A stretch of DNA of 64,000 bases from Sinosporangium siamense. GTDB taxonomy: Bacteria; Actinomycetota; Actinomycetes; Streptosporangiales; Streptosporangiaceae. The position numbers and the translations under genes were made by a program. Below the pieces are notes generated by a model. The model did not search any database and was not told where the DNA came from. It worked only from the letters and a program-made list of their open reading frames with translations. Shown here piece by piece: positions 8,562 to 18,044 of the stretch (its first letter is position 1; each line of letters starts with the position of its first letter). The stretch covers positions 186,001 through 250,000 of the forward strand of contig NZ_BOOW01000007.1 of the NCBI RefSeq assembly GCF_016863435.1. Direction: 5' to 3'.

Positions 8562-8598
8562 GCCGGGGCGGATCCGACAAGAGTCGAACCGCCCCGGC
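8562..8598. terminator. Bidirectional hairpin terminator
   Basis: A perfect 10-bp stem, GCCGGGGCGG at 8562-8571 paired with CCGCCCCGGC at 8589-8598, contains an inner CGAC/GTCG stem. It lies between the convergent MauA-like cluster (ends 8488) and the SARP gene (ends 8618), where a shared terminator is expected. Confidence 0.75.
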
Positions 8599-8617
8599 TA
8601 TCGGGTTTCCGGGCGCC

Positions 8618-10471
8618 TCACCCCAAGGGCGCGGAGTGTGCCCCACTTGCCCAGCCGACCGCGCTTACCGCGTCACCGGTCAAAGACCGCGAGAGATGTC
8701 TGCTGAAGGAACGGGTGAGATCGTCCAAGTGATAGCGGCCGCCTCCGGGGCTCTCGACCAGATGGAGGTCCGCGAGCGTCTCCAGCAGCCGGTGAGCGTG
8801 GTCGGCCCCGAGCCCGGCGAGGTCTGCGGCGGCGCTCGCGTTAATGTCGTGGTATGCCGATCGCGCAAGGAGATCGAAAAAGAGCCGGGCCTCCTCAGGG
8901 AGGGAGAAATACGATCTGCCGATCGCCTCGCCCAGACGCGTGTTCTCGTCCGCCGTGAAGAACAGCGAGTTGAGGTCATGCATATGATCCGGGGAAGCTC
9001 TGCGGGTCGCGTCGTCCATCAACCTCACGCCCCGGGACAGCTTCGCCGCAGCCGTTCTCAGCGCCAGCGGATTATGGCCGCACGCGTCGGCGATCGTCCG
9101 CAGATCGTGGCCGTGGCTCGTTTCACACGCATTTTCCACGAGCAATGAGAGAAGATTTAGAGCATCCTCTTCCGGTAATCGGCCGAGGCTCATCGAGTAA
9201 ACTTCCTCTAGGGCTTTCAATCTGTCGAGTCTGCGCCGGCTGGTTATCAGCGTGAAACTCGATCCCAGGCCGGGGAGGAGAGGTCGCACCTGATCGGCAT
9301 TTGCGGCGTCGTCCAGGACGACAAGTGCCCGGCGGTCGGCCAGCAGAGTGCGATAGAGACCGGCTTTGGCGTCGACCCCCTCTGGAATGCCGCCACGCGG
9401 AACACCGAGAGCGGCAAGGAGAGTGCACAGTGCCTGGTCGGCGGTGAGCGGTGCGCCGTTCGAAAAGCCCTTGAGGTCGATGTAGAGCTGCCCGTCGGGG
9501 AATCGGTCGACGTTCGTCTGCGCCCACTGGACGCCGAGCTCGGTCTTGCCCGCTCCCGCCGGTCCGCAGATCACGGCCACGGCGGGGTGGCGGCCACTGT
9601 CTGCCCAGCGGTTGAAATGCGACCGCAGGCGTTCGAACTCGGTGGCGCGGCCCACGAGCACCGTGCTCCGCGGCGGAAGCTGGCGCGGCACCGCCCGCGC
9701 CCAGGCCAAAGGTCCCTCGCTCGCCCCCTTTCCGCTGCTCAGAGCCCACGCGTGGACGCTGAGCAGCCTGGTGCCCGGCGAAATGCCGAGGTCGGCGGCG
9801 AGCCGCCGCCGGACCGCGTCGAACTCGAGCAGCGCGGTGCTTCGCCGGTCCGAGTTCACCAGGGCCTCCATCAGGAGCGCGTGCGCGTCCTCGTCCAGAG
9901 GGTCCTCCTGGCAGAGGAACCTGGCGGCCTCCATGGCCTCGCCGTACCTCTCGACACTGAGGGCCGCTTGGGCGAGGCGCCGGAGCGCGGAACCGCGCTC
10001 GCCGCGCAGCCGCCGCACGAGCGCGCCGTCCACCCGGTCGGCGCAGACGTCGGCCAGTGGCTCCCCGCGCCAGAGGGAAAGCGCCTCGTGAAGGAGGTCG
10101 AACGCCTCCTCGCTGCGGACGGTCTCGGCTTTGCGCATAAGGTCGCGAAAGCGCTGGATATCGGATGTTCCGGATCCGAGGTCGAGTCGGTAGCCTGAAT
10201 CCGTGGAATGGACCTCCGCGGTGGCCGCCGATTCCGTAAGCCACTTTCTGAGTTTGTGCACGGTGAGATAGAGCGTTGATTTCAGGTGGCGTGGCCCCCG
10301 CCCGCCCCACACGGTTATCGTCAGATGATCGGCCGACACCGCCTCGGGGGCGGCTAAAACCAGCTGGCCGAGAAGTGCGCGCACGGTCTGCGAAGCGGGT
10401 CTCACCACCCCGGCTGCCGTGCGCATGATAACCGGACCTAGAACCCCGATGTGCATGACAGATTCATCCAT
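8618..10471 (-). CDS. SARP/AfsR-family regulator (winged helix-BTAD-NB-ARC)
   Basis: The protein has 617 residues. The N-terminus (1-95) is an OmpR-like winged helix typical of SARPs (MHIGVLGPV, then TLYLTVHKLRKWL). It is followed by a bacterial transcriptional activation domain (about 100-245, ending DLGISPGTRLL) and an NB-ARC ATPase domain with P-loop GPAGAGKTELG near residue 305 and RALVVLDDAA as Walker B. It ends shortly after the ATPase module, without the long TPR tail of AfsR, so it resembles medium-length SARPs. Such proteins activate nearby secondary-metabolite or differentiation genes by binding direct repeats near the -35 region. The start could also be the internal ATG at 10454-10456 (MHIGVLGPV). 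The convergent MauA-like cluster is the nearest possible target. Confidence 0.9.
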   Translation of the reverse strand: MDESVMHIGVLGPVIMRTAAGVVRPASQTVRALLGQLVLAAPEAVSADHLTITVWGGRGPRHLKSTLYLTVHKLRKWLTESAATAEVHSTDSGYRLDLGSGTSDIQRFRDLMRKAETVRSEEAFDLLHEALSLWRGEPLADVCADRVDGALVRRLRGERGSALRRLAQAALSVERYGEAMEAARFLCQEDPLDEDAHALLMEALVNSDRRSTALLEFDAVRRRLAADLGISPGTRLLSVHAWALSSGKGASEGPLAWARAVPRQLPPRSTVLVGRATEFERLRSHFNRWADSGRHPAVAVICGPAGAGKTELGVQWAQTNVDRFPDGQLYIDLKGFSNGAPLTADQALCTLLAALGVPRGGIPEGVDAKAGLYRTLLADRRALVVLDDAANADQVRPLLPGLGSSFTLITSRRRLDRLKALEEVYSMSLGRLPEEDALNLLSLLVENACETSHGHDLRTIADACGHNPLALRTAAAKLSRGVRLMDDATRRASPDHMHDLNSLFFTADENTRLGEAIGRSYFSLPEEARLFFDLLARSAYHDINASAAADLAGLGADHAHRLLETLADLHLVESPGGGRYHLDDLTRSFSRHLSRSLTGDAVSAVGWASGAHSAPLG

Positions 10472-11225
10472 ACAGCTTTATGCCCCCTGGTCGCCGCTGA
10501 TGGCTGATGAGGCTGAATCATGTCAGGGAGGCTTGCGCCTGTAAAGGTTGTTTTTAGTTGAAGCCAGAATGAGTATGGGTGCAGTCACGCATTGCGCTGG
10601 TGTCTTTCTCTGGGACCGACTTTGCCCCGCCGGGGACTGGGTGAGGCGTTCGAGTGATCCGGGGCGTGCGCGCCCCTCGGCCGGTCCGCCTCTTCGGGGC
10701 GATGTCCGCGCTCAGGCGGGTTTCGCCCCTACGGTGGACCGTCGACTGCTTCCTTCGGAGGGCTCACCGGCGCACGTTGTGTGACGGCGGTTGGGGGAGG
10801 CGGCCGTGCGGGGAGGGGGTGCGGGGGCCGGTGAAGGGTTTCCGGCCTCGCGGGAGTGCCGGCCTGGGCGGCTGCTCGGCTCGGTGTGAGAGAGCTTCCG
10901 GCAGGGGCGCGTGTCATACACGGCGGATGCCGGCTCGATTCCTTATTTCGTAGTGCCCATTATTCGGCCTCTGCGGTTCACCCGGAAGATGAGAATCGTT
11001 TACCTCGGCAAGAGTCCACTAATTATTGGAGCTCCATTCGTAGCCGAACGGGAATAGATTACTGGCTGCGGCTCATGGCGTGCCGACTCCGGATGCAGAC
11101 TCGCGGTTAACGGGCGTGGGGAAGGGGGGCGGAGAACTAATGCGAGGGGGGCCCATGAATTATGCCATGGCGTCGGGTGTGTGCGCGGCCGGTACTCGGG
11201 CGGGAAACAAGATCGGGGAAAGCCG
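10472..11225. other. Long intergenic region, no gene recognised
   Basis: This 750-bp stretch between divergent genes holds only open frames of low-complexity or antisense character. It must contain the promoters of the SARP gene and of the membrane protein at 11226. The 10740-10900 part is strongly G-rich on the + strand. No tRNA, repeat or coding signal was supported. Confidence 0.5.
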
Positions 11226-13379
11226 GTGCTGTTCGGGGTGAAAAAGATCGGCTTACGAATTGCGGGATGGGCCGTGGTCGTGGTGATGTTGTCGGGCTGG
11301 ACTGCGGGCCCGGTCCCGCCTGAGCCGTCGCCGGAAGCGCCGACCGACCCGTCCGAGGAGAGCCTGTATATACCGGACCGGTCGTACGCCGGCCTGAGCG
11401 TGCAACCTGTACAAGGCCGTGCCGGAGCGCAGGTGACGCTCACTGTCGACCTGCGTTGTGTCGTCGTCGACGACGGCGAGAAATACTTCAGAAAAGTGAC
11501 CGTCTACCGGCATGATCGCCCAGGGTCCGACGGCACCTCATTGTTCGAGACCAACGGAGACGGCGCGACCCACTCCGTTTTCATCCCCGACGATGCCACC
11601 GGGACCGTGGAATTCCGCGCTGCCTGCTCTTCGGGTACGGCTACCAGTGAAGTTCGGAGGGCGACCTATACCGTGCCGCCGATGTCTCTGCGCCTGGAGC
11701 GTACGCGCGCCAGGCCGGGGGAGACGGTCGGTTTCCACGTGTCCGGCATCGCCTGCCCCGATGACGCGGTGACCGTTGAATTGGCGGGCCGTGAGTTCCG
11801 CGGGACAGCCGATGACTCCGCCACCGCCACGATAGATGTGCCCGTTCCAGACGCGCCGGGCAAGACGACTGCGGAGGCGTGGTGCACCAACGATCAGACG
11901 CGGACCACCGAACAGATCCCGTTTACGATCGACCCGCCCGAGAGTCCCGAAACGACGCCACCGACCCGGACGGCAGGTCCCGGTGGGGAACTGAAACCTT
12001 CTATATCATCGCGGCCGAGCCAAACAGCAACGCCGAGCCCACCAGCACCGAGCAAAACACCCCCGAGTTCAACGGCACCGAGCAAAACCCCGCCGCCCCA
12101 AGAGAAAATCAAGCGTGGCAACCCCACCCTGCGTCTCGAACCCCCCGCGGCCCAGCGAGGGAAACGTGTGAAGATCGTGCTGTCGGGCTTCCCGAAGGAC
12201 TGCGTCTACTCCGCAACGCTCGCCGGCAAGAAAGTGAAACTCGCCCGCAAGCGGTTCACCGTACCGCGCGACCTTGAGTTCGGTGAGCACACCGTCACGG
12301 TGACCTGTGTCAGCGCGACCGGCACGCTTGGCGCCGCCTCAACCGGCACGCTCGGTGCCGCCGGATATAGGCACGTCGCCGCCGTCGACATCGTCAAGAG
12401 CGCCAAGTTGAGCGTGCTGGCCGACGAACCCGAAAATATGGCGTTCCCAAGGCTCCTGGAATCCGGCCTGGCGCGGTTCCTGGTGGCGCTGCTCTCCACG
12501 GTGTTCATCACCACCTTTTTCCTGTGGGCCCGATTTCTCGCTCTGGGCCGGGGGCTCTTTCCCCGTGACATGGCCGCACTGGGTCTGCCCGCCGACATTT
12601 TCAACAAGGCGTTGCAGTCGATGAGGCGGACCGGGGACATGGTGCCCCGGCACCCATGGATGCAGTTCCTCGGCGGTGTGGCCGTGGCCGCCGGATTGCA
12701 GGCGTGGGCCAGTCCGGACGCGCGGAAGGACGGCGTCTGGACGGTGGAGAACTTCCTCCTCCTCTTCTGCGCCTTCACCGTGGCGGTGGCTCTCGCCACG
12801 CTCACCTACTCGGGGGTCGCGCACGCGCGGGAGATCCAGGGATCGGGGCTGAGCTTCGGCGGCTTCGGCGTCCTGTGGCAGGGTTTTCTCATCGGCGGTC
12901 TGATGGGCCTGCTGTCCTGGTGGGGGAGCCTCAACCCGAGTTACGTCTACGGACTCATCGGCTTCTTCGCCGTCGCGGGCTACAAGCCACCGCTGGCCCG
13001 CACACTGGCCGGGATACGCGACGGGGCGCTCGCGACATATGCCGTGGCGATCGTCAGCTGCGTCATCTGGGTCACGCAGGCGGGCGACAGCATCTTCCTG
13101 AAGACCACCACATTCGTCATCCTGGAAGCCGCCGTCTTCGCTCTGCTTCCCATTCCTCTGCTGGACGGCGCGCTTCTGCTTCAGAACCGGCCCGGGCAGT
13201 GGCTCGCCCTTTTCGTTCCCGGTGTCCTCCTGTGGCTCACCCTCTCCCTGTGGAAGGCCGATGTGCCGTGGGTGCAGCTCGCGAAGATGCTGGGCGTCCT
13301 CGCGGTCGTCGCCGTGTTCACCTACGGCCTGTGGACGGAGGCGCGACGCAGGGAGGCCGTGCCGGCCGGGGCTCCTTGA
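11226..13379 (+). CDS. Exported multi-domain protein with Ig-like extracellular part and polytopic C-terminus
   Basis: The protein has 717 residues from GTG 11226 (GGGGAAA just upstream); a GTG at 11181 is an in-frame alternative. A signal-type helix (about 6-26) is followed by two beta-rich, Ig-like segments. The first is about residues 60-150 with one Cys pair, the second about 150-235 with CPDDAV and EAWCTN. Next come a Pro/Ser/Thr linker (about 238-295) and a third beta domain (about 300-400, RGKRVKIVLSGFP, then VTVTC). The C-terminal 300 residues hold about seven to eight membrane helices beginning near residue 412. The whole resembles a surface-exposed sensor or anchor fused to a membrane module, but I recognise no family. 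It lies upstream of the Tad pilus operon and may have nothing to do with it. Confidence 0.75.
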   Translation: MLFGVKKIGLRIAGWAVVVVMLSGWTAGPVPPEPSPEAPTDPSEESLYIPDRSYAGLSVQPVQGRAGAQVTLTVDLRCVVVDDGEKYFRKVTVYRHDRPGSDGTSLFETNGDGATHSVFIPDDATGTVEFRAACSSGTATSEVRRATYTVPPMSLRLERTRARPGETVGFHVSGIACPDDAVTVELAGREFRGTADDSATATIDVPVPDAPGKTTAEAWCTNDQTRTTEQIPFTIDPPESPETTPPTRTAGPGGELKPSISSRPSQTATPSPPAPSKTPPSSTAPSKTPPPQEKIKRGNPTLRLEPPAAQRGKRVKIVLSGFPKDCVYSATLAGKKVKLARKRFTVPRDLEFGEHTVTVTCVSATGTLGAASTGTLGAAGYRHVAAVDIVKSAKLSVLADEPENMAFPRLLESGLARFLVALLSTVFITTFFLWARFLALGRGLFPRDMAALGLPADIFNKALQSMRRTGDMVPRHPWMQFLGGVAVAAGLQAWASPDARKDGVWTVENFLLLFCAFTVAVALATLTYSGVAHAREIQGSGLSFGGFGVLWQGFLIGGLMGLLSWWGSLNPSYVYGLIGFFAVAGYKPPLARTLAGIRDGALATYAVAIVSCVIWVTQAGDSIFLKTTTFVILEAAVFALLPIPLLDGALLLQNRPGQWLALFVPGVLLWLTLSLWKADVPWVQLAKMLGVLAVVAVFTYGLWTEARRREAVPAGAP

Positions 13380-13445
13380 GACGGCCTCGCACGCCGGCGG
13401 TGTGACAAGCCGACGGTGCGACAAGCCGACGGTGTGACATGGAGT

Positions 13446-13486
13446 GAACGGCACCGGGACTCGCCCGGCGTGTCACGGTGCCGTTC
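13446..13486 (+). terminator. Probable hairpin terminator
   Basis: A perfect 11-bp stem, GAACGGCACCG at 13446-13456 pairing with CGGTGCCGTTC at 13476-13486 around a 19-nt loop, lies 67 bp after the end of the preceding gene. A truncated second copy of the right arm follows at about 13494-13510. Confidence 0.5.
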
Positions 13487-14206
13487 CCAACTGTGTCACG
13501 GTGCCTTTCCCAGCTCCGGAACGCGTACCGCCCCTAGCCGGCCGGAGAACCAGGGTGAGAGGCTCCAGTGCTCATGTGGTGTCGTGCGCCTGTGGATGAA
13601 CCGGACGGGCGAATCGCGGCCCGCATTTCCGCCTTTGGGCCCGGCACGGGATCCGGAGATCGCCGAGCGCGTACGCCCGATGGAGGCGGTACCGCAGTTG
13701 TGGTGAAACCTGTGTGCCGGAAATTCTTTGCCGCTGAAGTCCTGCATCGTCCAGGGGTTGTCATGTCGTGGATGTGATGGTTATCTCTCGGTCACGTGAT
13801 ATGGCGTCACCGTCCATCCTCACGACATGGTGTTATACACCCGTCTGTTGTCATTTGTGGTGGTATGTCACCCTGTGACAAGGGGGGATCTGCCCCGGAG
13901 TTGCCACTTTTGCCGCCCTCAAGATGATGCGCGGTGATCTGCACCATCTATACGGCGTGACGCTCGGTTGAAACCTGTGGCTTAGCACGAGGTCAGCGGT
14001 GTGCCGTCGGCAACGTGTTAACCGGTATCGAGGCCCGAGGGATTGACAGCGGCCTGGCGCCCGCCGAGCATGGATCCTCGTATTGGTCGCGCGCAGAGCC
14101 GTTTTGGTGCTCATAATGGCTTGAATTCGACAATTCGCCTGTCATGATCAACTTGATTGTGCCGAGATCACCCAGGTGATCCGTCGACTCTGGGAGCCCC
14201 CGACCC
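13487..14206. other. Leader region of the pilus operon with a TGTCAC/GTGACA palindrome
   Basis: This 720-bp gap precedes the first pilus gene. It has a lower GC content near 13780-14160 than its surroundings. It contains the palindrome TGTCAC-CCT-GTGACA at 13866-13880 and several further GTCAC/GTGAT half-sites around 13790-13815, which could be operator elements. No open frame here has convincing coding character. Confidence 0.4.
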
Positions 14207-14923
14207 ATGAGGACCAGTGAGAGGCCCGCCCGCGACTCCCGCACCCCCTCCGCGGGTGCGGCCGGCCAGGCCAAAGGCGTGTCCGGCGGACTGTCCGGAC
14301 CGTCGTCGCGCAAGCTGCCCGTGCCGCCGCGCGAGCGCAAGCCCGCGCTGGCCGCGCTCGCGGTGCTGCTCATTCTGGGCGGTGCCCTGGCGACGACGCT
14401 GCTGGTGTTGCGCAGTGGCGACCGGGTTTCGGCGATCCGCATCAACACCCAGGTGGGAGCGGGTCAGCCATTCTCCCTTGAGGTCATGGAAGAGGTTCAG
14501 ATCGCCGATACCGGCATCGGATATGTGTCCTTCGCCGAGCGGCAGAAGGTCGCCGAGACGTTCGCGCGGGTGACCGTGTTGCCGGGCACATTGCTGACCG
14601 AGCAGATGACGGTGAGCGAGAGCGCGGAACTCGGGCCGGGCAAGGCCATCGTGGGACTGGCGCTCAAGCCGGGACAGGTGCCGACGGGGCTTCGGGCAGG
14701 TGACCGGGTGCAGGTCATTTTCGTGCCCGGACGCGGTGGCGACGCCGCCGAGCAGCCTAAAGTGCTCGCGCAGTCGGCCCTGGTGCAGAGCACCGGCAAC
14801 GAGGACCGCGAGGGAAACAGCGGAGTGGTCAACGTGATTGTGGATACCTCGGTGTCCCCGGCCGTCTCGCAATATGCGTCGAGCGGTGAGATCGCTCTGG
14901 CCGAGCTGCCCGGAGCGCGGTGA
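14207..14923 (+). CDS. SAF-domain pilus assembly protein, CpaB/RcpC-like
   Basis: The protein has 238 residues. A proline/arginine-rich cytosolic start is followed by one membrane helix (about 46-66, LAALAVLLILGGALATTLLVL) and a SAF domain (about 75-140; VGAGQPFSLEVMEEVQI and LPGTLLTEQMTV). A second beta domain with LRAGDRVQVIFVPG follows. CpaB-type proteins are periplasmic or exterior components of Tad pili; in monoderm bacteria they probably stabilise the base of the Flp fibre. It opens a run of overlapping genes: the next start, GTG 14925, lies 2 nt after the stop. Confidence 0.85.
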   Translation: MRTSERPARDSRTPSAGAAGQAKGVSGGLSGPSSRKLPVPPRERKPALAALAVLLILGGALATTLLVLRSGDRVSAIRINTQVGAGQPFSLEVMEEVQIADTGIGYVSFAERQKVAETFARVTVLPGTLLTEQMTVSESAELGPGKAIVGLALKPGQVPTGLRAGDRVQVIFVPGRGGDAAEQPKVLAQSALVQSTGNEDREGNSGVVNVIVDTSVSPAVSQYASSGEIALAELPGAR

Positions 14924-14924
14924 C

Positions 14925-15692
14925 GTGGCGCTCATCGTGCTCGCCGCCGACAAGGGGGCGCCCGGGGTCACCACGGCGGCGACCGCGCTGGGCGCGGTGT
15001 GGCCACGGCCGGTGCTCGTGGCCGAATGCGATCCCGCGGGCGGCGACCTGGCCTACCGGCTGCCCGCCGCCGACGGCGGCATGCTCAACCCGGGCAGGGG
15101 GTTGCTGACCCTGGGGGCGACGGCCCGCAGGGGCCTCGCGCCGGAGCAGATCCACGAGCACACCCAGAAGATCGTCGGTGGCCTCGACGTGCTGGCCGGG
15201 CTCACCCACGGTGAGCAGGCGGCGGGTCTGACCTGGATGTGGGGACCGCTCGGGCGGGCCCTGGCCGCGATGCCGCACGCCGACGTGCTGGCCGACTGCG
15301 GGCGGCTCGGCGGGCATCCGCAGCTGAACGACCTGATCGCCGAGGCGGAGCTCGTGGTGCTTTTCACCAGGGCGAGCCTCGACCACGTGGCCCACCTGCG
15401 GGAACGCCTGGCGATTATGCAAAAGGGGCCGCAGGTCGGCGTCGTGGTGATCGCCGACAGCCGGCAATACCGCTCGTCGGTGGACGAGGTGCGGCGCATC
15501 GTGGCGGCCACGCACACGACGACGAACCGGGAGGTGTCGTTCGTGGCGGGCCTCGCCTACGACCCGAAGGGGGCCGAACTCCTCGGCGGCCAGTGGGGCG
15601 GGCGTCTGGACCGCTCCCTTTTGATCCGTACGGCACGCGAGCTGGCCGGCCGCCTCGCCGACAGCGTCCATGCCCCGGAGCCGGCGCGATGA
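14925..15692 (+). CDS. TadZ/CpaE-like MinD-family ATPase
   Basis: The protein has 255 residues from GTG 14925. The N-terminus, ALIVLAADKGAPGVTTAAT, carries a deviant Walker A (KGAPGVTT) as in ParA/MinD proteins, followed by VLVAECDPAGGDLAYRL, the switch I region. There is no N-terminal receiver domain, so it is the short actinobacterial form. TadZ proteins localise the Tad secretion ATPase to its assembly site. The gene overlaps the start of the CpaF gene by 23 nt and lies directly behind CpaB. Confidence 0.8.
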   Translation: MALIVLAADKGAPGVTTAATALGAVWPRPVLVAECDPAGGDLAYRLPAADGGMLNPGRGLLTLGATARRGLAPEQIHEHTQKIVGGLDVLAGLTHGEQAAGLTWMWGPLGRALAAMPHADVLADCGRLGGHPQLNDLIAEAELVVLFTRASLDHVAHLRERLAIMQKGPQVGVVVIADSRQYRSSVDEVRRIVAATHTTTNREVSFVAGLAYDPKGAELLGGQWGGRLDRSLLIRTARELAGRLADSVHAPEPAR

Positions 15693-17142
15693 CCGGCTTG
15701 ACGACCGCCTCAAGGACGCACCCCCGCCGCGCCGGAAGCCCCTGGCCCGGCGAATGCGCCCTCCCCCTCAGCACAATCCCGGCGAACCCCCTCGGCATAA
15801 TTTCGGCGAAGACCCCAGCTCAGGGGCGGTGGCCGGCGTGAGCATCATCGACCACGCGCTCGTCAAACGTTTCCGCCAGGAGGTCGGCGACCGGCTGGCG
15901 CATCAGCGCCGGCTCGATCAGGCGAGCGGCCTGCCGCCGATGTCGGGCGAGGACGAGCGCCAGTTCGCCCGTGCGCTGATCGCGCAGGTGCTGGAGGAGT
16001 TCGCCCGCGGCGAGATCGGCGTGGGCCGCACCCCGCCCACGGCGGAGGAGGAAGAGGGCCTCGCGGCCGGCATCCACGCGGCGCTGTTCGGCGTGGGCCG
16101 CCTCCAGCCGCTGCTCGACGACAAGGACGTCGAGAACATCGACATCAACGGCTGCGACCGCGTCTTCGTCGGCTATGCCGACGGCCAGGAGCTCATGCAC
16201 GAGCCGGTGGCCGAGTCCGACGACGAGCTGATCGAGCTGATCCAGATCCTCGCGGCCTACAGCGGCCTGTCGAGCCGCCCGTTCGACACCGCGAACCCGC
16301 AGCTCGACCTGCGCCTGCCCGACGGATCACGGTTGTCGGCCGTCATGGACGTCACCGTGCGTCCCTCGGTGTCGATTCGCCGCGCCCGTCTCGGCAAGGT
16401 CTTCCTGAGCGACCTGGTCGGCAACGGCACCGTCTCCCCCGAGGTGGGCAGGTTCATGTCCGCCGCGGTGGCCGCCCGCAAGAACATCATGATCGCCGGA
16501 TCGACCAACGCCGGCAAGACGACACTGCTGCGCGCCCTGGCCAACGAGATCCCGCCGTACGAGCGTCTCATCACCGTGGAACGCGCGCTCGAACTCGGCC
16601 TCGACCAGTTCAGCGAGCTGCACCCCAACGTGGTCGCCTTCGAACAGCGCCTCCCCAACGCCGAGGGCCAGGGCGAGATCAGCATGGCCGAGCTCGTACG
16701 GCGAAGCCTGCGCATGAACCCGTCCCGCGTCATCGTGGGCGAGGTCCTGGGCGACGAGATCGTCACGATGCTCAACGCGATGACGCAGGGCAACGACGGC
16801 TCCCTGTCCACCATCCACGCGAACTCCAGCATGGAGGTCTTCAACCGCATCGCCACCTACGCCCTCCAGGCGAGCGAGCGGCTGCCGATCGAGGCCAGTC
16901 ACATGCTCATCGCCGGCGCCATTGACTTCGTGGTGTTCATCGAGAAACGCAATGAATATGCCAGTGGCGGAGTGTTGCGGAGGTTCGTATCGAGCATCCG
17001 TGAGGTGACCGGTTGTGACGGCCGCGTGTTGTCGTCGGAGGTGTTCGCGCCGTCCGAGCACGGCCCCGCCCTGCCGCACGCGCCCATCTCCTGCCTCGAC
17101 GAGCTGATGGCGCACGGCTACTCGCCCGGGGGGTGGGGATGA
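15670..17142 (+). CDS. CpaF/TadA secretion ATPase
   Basis: The protein has 490 residues from ATG 15670. A shorter start at GTG 15838 (MSIIDHALVKRF) would remove a Pro/Arg-rich leader and leave a 145-bp gap. The family core is clear: an N-terminal helical domain (about 60-200), a Walker A IAGSTNAGKTTLLRA near residue 276, an Asp/Glu box in NPSRVIVGEVLG, and the His box DGSLSTIHANSS. This is the hexameric VirB11-like ATPase that powers assembly and possibly retraction of Flp pili. It precedes tadB with an ATGA overlap, in the canonical tadA-tadB-tadC order. Confidence 0.92.
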   Translation: MPRSRRDDRLDDRLKDAPPPRRKPLARRMRPPPQHNPGEPPRHNFGEDPSSGAVAGVSIIDHALVKRFRQEVGDRLAHQRRLDQASGLPPMSGEDERQFARALIAQVLEEFARGEIGVGRTPPTAEEEEGLAAGIHAALFGVGRLQPLLDDKDVENIDINGCDRVFVGYADGQELMHEPVAESDDELIELIQILAAYSGLSSRPFDTANPQLDLRLPDGSRLSAVMDVTVRPSVSIRRARLGKVFLSDLVGNGTVSPEVGRFMSAAVAARKNIMIAGSTNAGKTTLLRALANEIPPYERLITVERALELGLDQFSELHPNVVAFEQRLPNAEGQGEISMAELVRRSLRMNPSRVIVGEVLGDEIVTMLNAMTQGNDGSLSTIHANSSMEVFNRIATYALQASERLPIEASHMLIAGAIDFVVFIEKRNEYASGGVLRRFVSSIREVTGCDGRVLSSEVFAPSEHGPALPHAPISCLDELMAHGYSPGGWG

Positions 17143-18044
17143 TTCCGCCGCTGCAGCCCGGCCTGCTTGACCCCCTGGCGCTGTTCGCCGGGGCGTTCGT
17201 CGGCGGGGGGTTGTTCCTGCTCGGCGTGGCGATCCGCGGGGTGCGTCCGCGTCCGGCGGCGGCCGACCGCAAGGCCAGGCGGCGCGAGCTGATCCGGGTG
17301 CTCTCCACCCGCACGGCGGTGGCCTCGATCAGCGCCGTCCTAGTGCTCGTCGTGACGGGGTGGCCGGTCATGGCGGCGGGTGCCGTACTCCTCGTGATCG
17401 GCTGGCGCGGCCTGTCGGGCGGGGCCGGGGAGGAGCGGGCCGCGATGCGGCGGCTGGAGGGCCTCGCGGCCTGGACCGAGTCGCTGCGCGACACCATCGC
17501 CGGAGCGGCAGGGCTCGAACAGGCCATCCCGTCCTCGATCCGCGCCGCCGCCCCCATGCTCCGGCCGCACCTGCGGTCGCTGGTGGACCGGTTGCACACG
17601 CGTATGGCGCTGCCAGACGCGCTGCGCATCTTCGCCGACGAGCTGGACGACCCGTCGGCCGACCTGGTGATCGCCGCGCTCATCCTCAACGCCAAACTCC
17701 GCGGCCCCGGCATGCGCGACGTGTTGTCGGCGCTCGCGGTGTCGGCCCGCGAGGAGCTCGACATGCGCCGCCGCGTGGAGGCCGAGCGCCGCTCGACGCG
17801 GCGCAGTGTGCAGATCGTGGTGGGCACCGCCATCGCGTTCGCGGCGGCCCTGGTCGTGTTCAACCCGTCCTACGTCGAGGAGTACAACAACCTGCTCGGG
17901 CAGGCGGTCCTGCTTGTGGTGGCGGGGCTGTTCGGTGCGGGCTTCGCGTGGATGCGCAGGCTGGCGAGGTTCGACAAGCCGGCCAGGTTGCTCGGCCGGT
18001 TCACCGACCGGGCCGAGCGGCCCGAGGAGGTGGCCGCGCGGTGA
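17139..18044 (+). CDS. TadB-like inner-membrane platform protein
   Basis: The protein has 301 residues, starting at ATG 17139 in an ATGA overlap with the CpaF stop. It has membrane helices at the N-terminus (LFAGAFVGGGLFLLGVAI), around residues 55-85, and a pair at the C-terminus (VGTAIAFAAALVVF, AVLLVVAGLFGAGFAWM). Between them is a T2SS-F/GspF-like cytosolic helical domain with LRDTIAGAAGLEQAI and LSALAVSAREELDMRRRVEAERR. TadB and TadC form the membrane platform on which the CpaF hexamer drives pilin polymerisation. Confidence 0.88.
   Translation: MIPPLQPGLLDPLALFAGAFVGGGLFLLGVAIRGVRPRPAAADRKARRRELIRVLSTRTAVASISAVLVLVVTGWPVMAAGAVLLVIGWRGLSGGAGEERAAMRRLEGLAAWTESLRDTIAGAAGLEQAIPSSIRAAAPMLRPHLRSLVDRLHTRMALPDALRIFADELDDPSADLVIAALILNAKLRGPGMRDVLSALAVSAREELDMRRRVEAERRSTRRSVQIVVGTAIAFAAALVVFNPSYVEEYNNLLGQAVLLVVAGLFGAGFAWMRRLARFDKPARLLGRFTDRAERPEEVAAR

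Noticed and set aside
13416-13777. Short overlapping frames in the gap before the pilus operon
   Set aside because: Frames occur on both strands with no ribosome site and no recognisable product.
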